Shown here piece after piece: positions 57,385-64,000 of a DNA stretch of 64,000 nt. Under the pieces are notes generated by a model. It saw only the letters and a list, made by a program, of their open reading frames with translations, was not told the DNA's origin and did not search any database. Positions within the stretch are counted from its first letter, which is position 1. Every line of letters starts with the position of its first letter. Source of the stretch: Prevotella sp. HUN102 (GTDB lineage Bacteria; Bacteroidota; Bacteroidia; Bacteroidales; Bacteroidaceae); NCBI RefSeq assembly GCF_000688375.1, contig NZ_JIAF01000004.1, positions 1,984,001 through 2,048,000 of the forward strand, in the 5' to 3' direction. Made by a program: the position numbers and the translations under genes.

Positions 57385-58284
57385 TTATTTTTTTGAGAAA
57401 AGTGTCCTGAAGCTGACAGGAATAGGCGTATCGAACTCCATTGGCTGATGCGTTATGGGATGATAAAAGCACAGAACGTATGCGTGGAGAGCCAACCGGT
57501 GGACGGGATCGTCGCCGTTTCCATATTTAATGTCGCCACAAACCGGATGATTCATATCTGCTGCGTGGACACGGATTTGATTCTTGCGACCCGTTTCGAG
57601 CTTAAATTCCACCAATGAATGGTGCTCCGTACTATCCAAAACCTGAAAATGCGTTACGGCATACTTACCGCCGTTATCTTCCGGCGAACTGTAAGTAACA
57701 TAAGCCTTGTTATCCTTCAGCCAATTTGCTACCGTTCCGTTGTCTTCCTCCATCTGTCCGCTCAATACTGCAACGTATCGGCGATCGTAAACGATGTTGT
57801 GCCAGTCGCGTTCCAATATCTGTTCAGTCTGCATATCCTTGGCATATATCATCAATCCGGAAGTATCACGGTCGAGACGATGCACCACGTGGGCATTGCA
57901 CTTCTGTCGAGACTTCTTGAAATAATCATCCAACACCTTCTTTACGTTGAGTGAAGAATGCCCTGCTGCCATCGAAAGGATGCCGTGATTCTTTTCCACC
58001 ACCACGAGATACCTGTCTTCATAAACCAGTTTCACGTGTCTGCTGTGGAACTTATCATTAGACTTGCTGGTGCTCACCGAAACCTTATCGCCGGGACGCA
58101 GCATAAAGTCAAACTGTGTAACCAGTTTCTTGTTTACCTTAATGCCTCTATTCTGGAGCGTCGCCTTAGTCTTTGACTTGCTCTGCTTAAGATTTGCCAG
58201 CAGCCATTCCAACAATGGTGCTTCTTGTTGTACAACCAAATGTTCGTACTTATCTTGCTTCTGATATGGATTATGTCTTTTCAT
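57385..58284 (-). CDS. RluA-family pseudouridine synthase
   Basis: The 299-residue enzyme has an S4-like RNA-binding start (LLEWLLANLKQSKSKTKATLQNRGIKVNKKL) and the catalytic motif VHRLDRDTSGLMIYAKD with the active-site Asp. TGRKNQIRVHAADM, the second family motif, is present. It converts uridine to pseudouridine in rRNA or tRNA; the exact site is unknown. The promoter box ends 7 nt before ATG, which predicts a leaderless mRNA. A small membrane protein and the deaminase follow on the same strand. Confidence 0.93.
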   Translation of the reverse strand: MKRHNPYQKQDKYEHLVVQQEAPLLEWLLANLKQSKSKTKATLQNRGIKVNKKLVTQFDFMLRPGDKVSVSTSKSNDKFHSRHVKLVYEDRYLVVVEKNHGILSMAAGHSSLNVKKVLDDYFKKSRQKCNAHVVHRLDRDTSGLMIYAKDMQTEQILERDWHNIVYDRRYVAVLSGQMEEDNGTVANWLKDNKAYVTYSSPEDNGGKYAVTHFQVLDSTEHHSLVEFKLETGRKNQIRVHAADMNHPVCGDIKYGNGDDPVHRLALHAYVLCFYHPITHQPMEFDTPIPVSFRTLFSKK

Positions 58285-58291
58285 TAGAGTG

Positions 58292-58299
58292 CAAATATA
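58292..58299 (-). promoter_or_regulatory. -7 box for the RluA-type gene, 7 nt from ATG
   Basis: TATATTTG followed by C on the minus strand; 7 nt separate it from the ATG at 58284. Confidence 0.6.
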
Positions 58300-58486
58300 G
58301 ATAAAAAAATCCGATTATAAGCCAATTGAAATAAAAAACAGAGATATTTATTCGCAAAAACAGTTTCCAAAAATATAATGATGAAATGAGAACAGACTGG
58401 CACTATACCGAAATCTCTTCTGTTCATAAAACCTTTATGTAACGAAAGGGAAAGGGGTTTCGTGTCTTGAAAGGAATATCCGTTCG

Positions 58487-59173
58487 TTACCCAAACTTAA
58501 TTGGTGGTGGAGCTTGGAAGTTTTTCACAACGTTTACTAATGGAGTGATTACGGTTTCGTATTTCGGAGGATATTCCAGTCGGATGGTGTACCACGTGTC
58601 TTCCATCAAAATCGCCTTCACGTGGTAGCGTTTCTTTCCTCGTGTGCCTGAAACAATGTAATAATTATCCTTTATGTATTCCTCGGAAGCGTTTTCGCTA
58701 AGGACTTTCATTGCTGTTTTCACATCCCAATTCATAGTGTTGAAATGACCACTCACATTAAGCGTGATGTCCTTGTAAACGAATCTTCGGCTCTTGCCGT
58801 CGCTGCTTTCCGGTTCGGGTGTAAGAAAATCGGGATACGAAAGTTCGTATCCGTATTCGCTGTTTACATAGCTGTTGTACTTGATTACCGTAAGTCGAGA
58901 CGCCATTTCTTCATAATCTTCCAAATCGTCGGCAGGTATTGAATATTGTGAAGTGGCTTTCACCCGACTTACTGGGTCGTCTTTGATGAGATAAGTAGCT
59001 TTCTCTTCCTCCTCGTTGGTGTAAACGTCGTCAGGAGTATCGTATTCGTTGCTTTTTGGAGTATTCTTTTCTGTATTTCGCCGACACGAAACGACAACAC
59101 CAACAATGCCGAAAAGGGAGAGAATCAACAGACTCTCCCATTTTGCCCATCGTGTCTTTTTGCCGATTCGCAT
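58487..59173 (-). CDS. Membrane-anchored protein or lipoprotein, unknown function
   Basis: The 228-residue protein starts MRIGKKTRWAKWESLLILSL, with one hydrophobic segment ending in VVVSCRRN. That could be a lipobox (VVSC) or a simple membrane anchor. A disordered acidic stretch (YDTPDDVYTNEEEEK) follows. The globular C-terminal part (residues about 85-228; SEYGYELSYPDFLTPEPESS, YHVKAILMEDTWYTIRLEYP) resembles domains that assess or bind in the periplasm, but I recognise no family. ATG at 59173 is chosen over 59209, which overlaps the cyclophilin gene. It follows that gene by 22 bp in one operon. Confidence 0.75.
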   Translation of the reverse strand: MRIGKKTRWAKWESLLILSLFGIVGVVVSCRRNTEKNTPKSNEYDTPDDVYTNEEEEKATYLIKDDPVSRVKATSQYSIPADDLEDYEEMASRLTVIKYNSYVNSEYGYELSYPDFLTPEPESSDGKSRRFVYKDITLNVSGHFNTMNWDVKTAMKVLSENASEEYIKDNYYIVSGTRGKKRYHVKAILMEDTWYTIRLEYPPKYETVITPLVNVVKNFQAPPPIKFG

Positions 59174-59195
59174 TGTTTTTCTGTATTGAAGAAAC

Positions 59196-59945
59196 TTATT
59201 CCTCCACAAGACTGACCGTCATACTGATGTCAGCTTTCGGACGATCGCCTCTCATCGTCTCACAATTCTGAATCTTCTCCACAACATCCAATCCTTCTAT
59301 TACCTCTCCGAAAACGGTATATTGATTGTCAAGGAATGGCGTTCCACCAACTTTGGTATATGTTTCAATCTGTTCTTCCGTGAATTTCGGCTTCCCCATT
59401 TCCTTACATTGCTTCTTTGTCATTTCAACAAGACGATCCTGAAGTTCCTGCAAACCTGCACGGTCCCGGTTTCTACGGAAATTCATCACTTCGTCGTGGT
59501 GTTCTTTCGCAAGTTTTGTGAATACTTCCTGTTCCTGCTGCATTTCCATCTGCTTCTCCAGTTGCTTCAATTCGCCCGCATTGAAAGTTTTTCCCCACAC
59601 GATGTAAAACTGACTGCCGCTGCTTTCACGCTCAGGGTTCACCTCATCGCCGAGTCGGGCTGCACTCAACGCACCACGCTTGTGGAATAGTTTCGGATAG
59701 ACGAACTCGGCAGGTATGGTATAGTCCGGACCACCTGTGCCCAACATCTTGCCCTGCGGTGCACCTTTGCTGTCCGGATCACCTCCCTGAATCATAAAAT
59801 CCTTGATGACACGATGGAACAATGTGCCGTCGAAATAACCTTGCTGCGCAAGTTTTATGAAATTATCCCGATGCTTCGGTGTCTCATCGTATAATTTCAC
59901 AACGATATTTCCCACACTTGTGTTGATGTTTATTTTTGTAGCCAT
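59196..59945 (-). CDS. Cyclophilin-type peptidyl-prolyl isomerase with insert
   Basis: This 249-residue protein has the cyclophilin core: GNIVVKLYDETPKHRDNFIKL, FHRVIKDFMIQGGDP with the catalytic Arg, SGSQFYIVWGK, and GGTPFLDNQYTVFGEV. Between the last two blocks, about residues 118-190 form a charged helical insert (LKQLEKQMEMQQEQEVFTKLAK ... LQDRLVEMTKKQCKEM) not found in minimal cyclophilins. There is no signal peptide, so it is cytoplasmic. It catalyses proline isomerisation in protein folding. The next gene on the strand is a membrane protein of unknown function. Confidence 0.92.
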   Translation of the reverse strand: MATKININTSVGNIVVKLYDETPKHRDNFIKLAQQGYFDGTLFHRVIKDFMIQGGDPDSKGAPQGKMLGTGGPDYTIPAEFVYPKLFHKRGALSAARLGDEVNPERESSGSQFYIVWGKTFNAGELKQLEKQMEMQQEQEVFTKLAKEHHDEVMNFRRNRDRAGLQELQDRLVEMTKKQCKEMGKPKFTEEQIETYTKVGGTPFLDNQYTVFGEVIEGLDVVEKIQNCETMRGDRPKADISMTVSLVEE

Positions 59946-59997
59946 AAGCTATTTGTCGTATTTTTCTGTTTGTAATATAACTTTTCAGTATTCACAA

Positions 59998-60042
59998 GTA
60001 GGGCGTTCAAAGAGAAACTGCATTTAATTTTGAACACCCTAC
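59998..60042 (-). terminator. Hairpin after lutC
   Basis: GTAGGGCGTTCAAA (59998-60011) pairs with TTTGAACACCCTAC (60029-60042) with one mismatch. No strong T-run is seen, so it may be a weak terminator or processing signal between lutC and the cyclophilin gene. Confidence 0.5.
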
Positions 60043-60083
60043 ACTTTATACCTTTCCTTATCCGGCCGTCAAGAGAATCTCTT

Positions 60084-60659
60084 TTACCCGATTAGTATTA
60101 CCGTTACGCCACGTGCAGCCTGCGCACCCATAACAAGCGACTGCTCGATATCGGCAGTTTTGCTCGGTCCGGAAATGAAAACGCCATAACCATATTCAGT
60201 CATTTCCACCTGCTTGTAGGCTTCGTGCATATTGTTTACGAGACTGTTTCTGTCCAACAGAATCACGAGTTCCTCTGAAATAAAGCAGACGGAACGTTCC
60301 TTCATTGTTTGAGGAATCCAGACACAGCCGTTTTCCGCCACGCCGAATACACCTTTTATAATACCGACATCGGTTCCATTGAGGTCGGCAGCTTCTGCAA
60401 CAGCATCCGGATTTCGGTCGGCTTTGACACCTTCCACATTAGATGCAAACACCTTTGCTTCAGGATAGGCTGCACGGATTGTTTCGTTCAGGTCGTCGTC
60501 GGGGCTTACTTCGATAACCTTTGCGCCTACGGTTTTCGACATTTCAATGAACTGCTTCGCCACATCATCGTAGACGATACCCTTTACAGGCTCTTTGGGC
60601 ATATCAAACTGCTGACAAGTGCCTTGACGCAGTTTGGCAAATAAATCTTCTTTCTTCAT
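60084..60659 (-). CDS. lutC: Lactate utilization protein C (LUD domain)
   Basis: The 191-residue LUD-domain protein (ADLNGTDVGIIKGVFGVAENGCV, SRSVCFISEELVILLD-like RSVCFISEELVILLDRN, GPSKTADIEQSLVMGAQ) is the third subunit of the LutABC L-lactate oxidation complex. I chose ATG at 60659 (MKKEDLFAKLRQG), where family members begin; ATG at 60695 is in frame and 15 bp after lutB. The cytoplasmic complex oxidises lactate to pyruvate. Confidence 0.88.
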   Translation of the reverse strand: MKKEDLFAKLRQGTCQQFDMPKEPVKGIVYDDVAKQFIEMSKTVGAKVIEVSPDDDLNETIRAAYPEAKVFASNVEGVKADRNPDAVAEAADLNGTDVGIIKGVFGVAENGCVWIPQTMKERSVCFISEELVILLDRNSLVNNMHEAYKQVEMTEYGYGVFISGPSKTADIEQSLVMGAQAARGVTVILIG

Positions 60660-60710
60660 AATTGATAGCGTGTTGAATGGTTTGGCAACGGACATCTATG
60701 AGCAGTAGTA

Positions 60711-62096
60711 CTACTTTTTCTCTTTCAGCTCCTTCATTGCCTGTTTGTAAATCTGATGGAACGGCTTCTTCGGAAACTGCATCATTTCGTGTCCTATGCC
60801 CCAAGCATTGAGTTTCGTCTCAAACAGCTTGCGGGGAACATAATTCACTATCGACGAACTCTTCAGCAACGTATCGTAGAGGGCATAGTTCTCAAATACC
60901 GTCCTCATTCCATTCGCCATCAGTTTCTTCTCCTTGTTTTCAGTACCGAACGCCTCAAGTTCCTGCCGCCAGTTGTAAATCTGGCTTCCCGGCTCCACCT
61001 TAGTCGGACAAACGTGGTCGCAGCTCAAGCACAATGAGCAAGCCGATACGTTTCCGCTGTGCTTCTGTGGGTCTTTCAGCATACCGAGATTCACGCCGAT
61101 AGGGCCGGGAATGAAATAACTGTAAGAATATCCCATTGAACGGCGATAAACTGGACAAGTGTTCATACAGGCACCACAACGGATACACTTCAGCGTTTTC
61201 CAATGAGTGTCGTTGGCTATCATATCGCTGCGTCCATTATCAACGAGAATCACGTGCATCTCTCCGTCAGGGCGGGCCTTGCGGAAATGGGAAGTGAAAG
61301 TTGTTGTAGGCTGACCTGTTCCGCAACGGCACAGAAGCCGCTGGAAAACGGCGAGTGCATCGTAATCGGGAATTACCTTTTCTATACCCATCGAAACGAT
61401 ATGAAGTTTCGGAATCGATGTACTCATATCGGCATTTCCCTCGTTCGTACAGATAACGCAGTCGCCGGTTGCAGCCACACCGAAGTTGCAGCCTGTCATA
61501 CCTGCTTCTGCTTCGATAAATTCTTCACGCAAACTGTAACGCGCACATTGGGTAAGGAAAGTAGGGTCGTGGTTGCCTTCTTCGGTGGAAATGCCTTTTT
61601 CCTCAAACATTTCGCCCACCTCGTCGCGCATAAGATGAATAGCAGGCATAACGATGTGTGCCGGTTTGAGATTCATCAGTTGGATGATGCGCTCGCCCAA
61701 GTCGGTTTCCACCACGTCAATACCACGTTCTATGAGATAATCATTCATCTCGCATTCTTCGGTAAGCATCGACTTCGATTTTACCAACTTCTTAACCTTG
61801 TGCGTTTCAAGAATGCCATAGGCAATCTCGTTGAACTCCTGTGCGTCCTTAGCCCAATGCACTATGACGCCGTTCTTCTCAAGATTGTTTGCGAACTGCT
61901 CAAGATAGTCTGCCAGATGGGTTACGGTGTGCTGTTTTATCTGACTTGCGTGCTCACGCAGGTCTTCCCATTCAGGCAGCATTGCCGCCATCTTGTCTCT
62001 CTTTTCGCGAACCGACCAGAACGTCTGGTCGTGTCTTGTTATCTTTTCAGGGTTCTTCAGGAACTCTGCTGCTTTCTTTGAATGACTTGTTGCCAT
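60711..62096 (-). CDS. lutB: Lactate utilization iron-sulfur protein B
   Basis: The 461-residue protein combines an N-terminal LUD domain (residues about 60-290, including VKSKSMLTEECEMNDYLIERG and TGCNFGVAATGDCVICTNEG) with a ferredoxin-type region holding two 4Fe-4S clusters (IRCGACMNTCPVY and CSLCLSCDHVCPTK). This is the core electron-transfer subunit of LutABC. It lies between lutA and lutC, 19 bp after lutA. Confidence 0.95.
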   Translation of the reverse strand: MATSHSKKAAEFLKNPEKITRHDQTFWSVREKRDKMAAMLPEWEDLREHASQIKQHTVTHLADYLEQFANNLEKNGVIVHWAKDAQEFNEIAYGILETHKVKKLVKSKSMLTEECEMNDYLIERGIDVVETDLGERIIQLMNLKPAHIVMPAIHLMRDEVGEMFEEKGISTEEGNHDPTFLTQCARYSLREEFIEAEAGMTGCNFGVAATGDCVICTNEGNADMSTSIPKLHIVSMGIEKVIPDYDALAVFQRLLCRCGTGQPTTTFTSHFRKARPDGEMHVILVDNGRSDMIANDTHWKTLKCIRCGACMNTCPVYRRSMGYSYSYFIPGPIGVNLGMLKDPQKHSGNVSACSLCLSCDHVCPTKVEPGSQIYNWRQELEAFGTENKEKKLMANGMRTVFENYALYDTLLKSSSIVNYVPRKLFETKLNAWGIGHEMMQFPKKPFHQIYKQAMKELKEKK

Positions 62097-62115
62097 AACT
62101 TCTTTGCTTTAAACA

Positions 62116-62847
62116 TTAAATACCTGCTGCGAGAATTTCAGCAACGTGCTTGAACTGGATACCGTATTTGTTCTTTTTGCTGATGCCCTGCATGTGCATC
62201 AGACAGGAATTATCGGAACCTGTAATGAATTCCGCACCAGTTTCTATGTGGCGTTTCAGTTTATCGTAGCCCATTCTTGTGCTCACGTGAGGCTCTTCAA
62301 CGGAAAACATCCCACCGAAACCACAGCATTCGTCGGAACGCTCCGGCTCTTTCACGGTAATTCCCTGTTTGAGCTTCAGCAGATCAACAATCTTGTTGAA
62401 CGGTGCGACGTGCTCCTCAGAGGGCGAACTCAGGCCGAGTTCCCTCACTCCGTGGCAGGAATTGTGTACAGACACCACGTGATTGAAGCTGCCCGGCAGC
62501 TCCTTGACTTTAAGGACATCGTGCAGAAACTCCACAAGTTCCATCGTCTTTTCAGGCGTTTCGCACTTATGGTCGTGGATTTTCGGATGGTTTACGCGCA
62601 CGAAGGAAGCGCAAGAAACGCTCGGCGTAACAACATAGTCGAATTCCTTGAATATATCTTCAAACTTGCCGGTCAGCTTTCCTGACATACGTTCAAAACC
62701 TCCGTTTGCCATCGGCTGTCCGCAACAGGTCTGACGCTCGGGATAAACCACGTCCAAGTTCAGCTTTCGGAGAAGTTTATAGGTTGCCACACCGACTTCC
62801 GGAAACAGTGCATCAACATAGCACGGGATAAATAGACCTATTTTCAT
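62116..62847 (-). CDS. lutA: Lactate utilization protein A ((Fe-S)-binding, CCG domains)
   Basis: The 243-residue protein has two cysteine-rich CCG motifs: QTCCGQPMANGGFE near residue 41 and SDECCGFGGMFSVEEP near residue 175, as in heterodisulfide-reductase-like subunits. With LutB and LutC it forms the three-part lactate oxidase. It is first in the lutABC operon, with a promoter box 31 nt before ATG. Confidence 0.95.
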   Translation of the reverse strand: MKIGLFIPCYVDALFPEVGVATYKLLRKLNLDVVYPERQTCCGQPMANGGFERMSGKLTGKFEDIFKEFDYVVTPSVSCASFVRVNHPKIHDHKCETPEKTMELVEFLHDVLKVKELPGSFNHVVSVHNSCHGVRELGLSSPSEEHVAPFNKIVDLLKLKQGITVKEPERSDECCGFGGMFSVEEPHVSTRMGYDKLKRHIETGAEFITGSDNSCLMHMQGISKKNKYGIQFKHVAEILAAGI

Positions 62848-62878
62848 AATGTTTAGCTCTTGTTCTATTGTTCTGACA

Positions 62879-62886
62879 CAAAATTA
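62879..62886 (-). promoter_or_regulatory. -7 box for lutABC
   Basis: TAATTTTG on the minus strand, 31 nt before the lutA ATG at 62847. Confidence 0.55.
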
Positions 62887-63131
62887 AGAATAAATTATCA
62901 GAACAACGAAGAAACCTGAAAAAAGAAATTGAGTTTTTTCAGAAATATATCCTTTGAAACTGATTATATAAAATATGTGTAAATTGAAACGCAATTATTG
63001 CATACAAACAGGCTGATTTCTGTCCGAAACAGTCTCTTCGGTTTTCCGCATCCCTCTTCAAGACGAGAGAGTGATTGGACAATATGCGCAAATTTAGCGT
63101 TGATAAATTACAGACACCTGTTTATTTTTCC

Positions 63132-63139
63132 TACCTTTG
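63132..63139 (+). promoter_or_regulatory. -7 box for the EamA transporter gene
   Basis: TACCTTTG, 30 nt before the ATG at 63170. Confidence 0.6.
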
Positions 63140-63169
63140 TAGAATAATTAAGACGTTAAGGAATAAAAT

Positions 63170-64000
63170 ATGAACAATTCAAGAGTCATCAAGGCACACC
63201 TGTGTATGCTGATTGCCGAGATTATCTGGGGGTTGATGTCGCCGATAGGCAAGGATGCTATGCAGCACGGCATAAGTGGATGGTCGATGGTAACTTTCAG
63301 AGTGTCGGGTGCCGCCGTGCTTTTCTGGACGGCTTCGCTGTTTGCAAAGTACGAACACGTATCGCTGAAGGATTTCTTTATCTTCGGAGCTGCGGCATTG
63401 TTTGGCGTTACCTGCAACCAATGCCTGTTCACTTTAGGTTTAAGTTACACGTCGCCTGTAAATGCAAGCGTCATCACTACCACGATGCCCATCTTTGCAA
63501 TGATACTTGCCTTCTTCATTCTGAAAGAGCCTATCACGCTGAAGAAAGCCGGTGGCGTGGCAATAGGCTGTGCAGGTGCCATCATTCTGATACTTACGAG
63601 TCTTGCTGCCGTGAACAGCAAGGTGGGAAACGTGCAGGGCGACGTGATGGTGCTCGGCGCACAGTTGAGTTTTGCACTCTATCTTTCGCTTTTCAATAAA
63701 TTCATCAAGAAATATTCGGTCTTCACCATCAACAAATGGATGTTCTTCTGGGCTACGATTTACGTAACGCCCTTTGCTTTCAACGACATAGCTGCCTTGG
63801 ATTTCGCTTCCGTTGAAACAACCACTTGGCTTGAAATAGGTTTTGTGGTGGGCTGTGGCACCTTCATTGCCTATCTGCTGATGATGATTGGGCAGCACAC
63901 GCTGCGCCCATCCGTAGTGAGTGTATATAATTATGTGCAGCCGATAGTGGCCGTAGTAGTCTCTGTTCTCACAGGCATCGGTACGTTTACACTCTATCAG
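63170..64000 (+). CDS. EamA/DMT family transporter, N-terminal part
   Basis: The frame opens at ATG 63170 and is still open at the window end, giving 277 residues. It has eight or nine hydrophobic helices in two similar halves, as in drug/metabolite transporters: IAEIIWGLMSPIGKDAM, LSYTSPVNASVITTTMPIF and LKEPITLKKAGGVAIGCAGAII in the first half, and the second-half counterpart QHTLRPSVVSVYNYVQPIVAV. It is an inner membrane exporter or importer of small metabolites; the substrate is unknown. About 20-40 residues are missing beyond the edge. Confidence 0.92.
   Translation, partial: MNNSRVIKAHLCMLIAEIIWGLMSPIGKDAMQHGISGWSMVTFRVSGAAVLFWTASLFAKYEHVSLKDFFIFGAAALFGVTCNQCLFTLGLSYTSPVNASVITTTMPIFAMILAFFILKEPITLKKAGGVAIGCAGAIILILTSLAAVNSKVGNVQGDVMVLGAQLSFALYLSLFNKFIKKYSVFTINKWMFFWATIYVTPFAFNDIAALDFASVETTTWLEIGFVVGCGTFIAYLLMMIGQHTLRPSVVSVYNYVQPIVAVVVSVLTGIGTFTLYQ

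Larger units (their letters stand above)
62848..63169. other. 322-bp divergent promoter region
   Basis: It holds TAATTTTG on the minus strand (62879-62886) for lutABC and TACCTTTG on the plus strand (63132-63139) for the EamA gene. The rest is AT-rich, with no gene or strong hairpin seen. Confidence 0.7.

Overview
The window reads as chromosome of a Prevotella-like member of the Bacteroidales. The evidence is the recurrent TAnnTTTG promoter box followed by C, the near absence of Shine-Dalgarno sites, SusC-type TonB-dependent receptors, surface lipoproteins with an Asp/Glu-rich start after the lipid-bearing Cys, a type IX secretion-like C-terminal domain, and many Bacteroidetes-only families. 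No rRNA, tRNA, CRISPR array or prophage was seen. Most of the window is ordinary core genome: ABC-F ATPase, tex, pheS, murB, ruvX, def, thrS, infC-rpmI-rplT, dsbD, trmD, udk, rpmE2, menA, a cyclophilin and lutABC.

Layout. 0-6 kb: start of an M13 peptidase, an ABC-F protein, a small hypothetical gene, a tandem palindrome array, and tex carrying an in-frame palindromic insert. 6-16 kb: a six-gene minus-strand unit with a TonB-dependent receptor, a lipoprotein, a small sorting-domain protein, DUF4876- and DUF6850-type proteins and a periplasmic M16 protease. 16-28.5 kb: housekeeping genes. 28.5-36 kb: four insertion sequences (two near-identical IS982-type, two different IS4-type) around dsbD. 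36-47 kb: trmD, then a cluster that looks dedicated to nucleic acid use. It holds a Tsx-like channel, uridine kinase, a uracil-DNA-glycosylase-like protein, a secreted EEP nuclease, a TonB-dependent receptor, two OB-fold-type surface lipoproteins, ribosomal L31 type B and a lipoprotein DNA/RNA endonuclease. 47-64 kb: glutathione peroxidase, a sodium/solute symporter, a DUF4468 protein, a putative porin, menA, an HD protein, a deaminase, an RluA-type pseudouridine synthase, a cyclophilin, lutABC and the start of an EamA transporter.

How the parts fit. The 37-47 kb cluster can be read as a path for extracellular DNA/RNA: cut by surface and secreted nucleases, bound by OB-fold lipoproteins, moved by the TonB receptor, and fed as nucleosides through the Tsx-like pore to uridine kinase. 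The 6-16 kb unit pairs a TonB receptor with a secreted M16 protease, an arrangement reminiscent of protein-import systems. Both readings are inferences from gene content.

The non-coding DNA is rich in repeats: an 87-bp two-hairpin element present in two good copies, one rearranged copy and one fragment; three arrays of 22-25-bp tandem units, two of them palindromic; and low-complexity spacers. Three genes have their promoter box exactly 7 nt before ATG, which predicts leaderless mRNAs.
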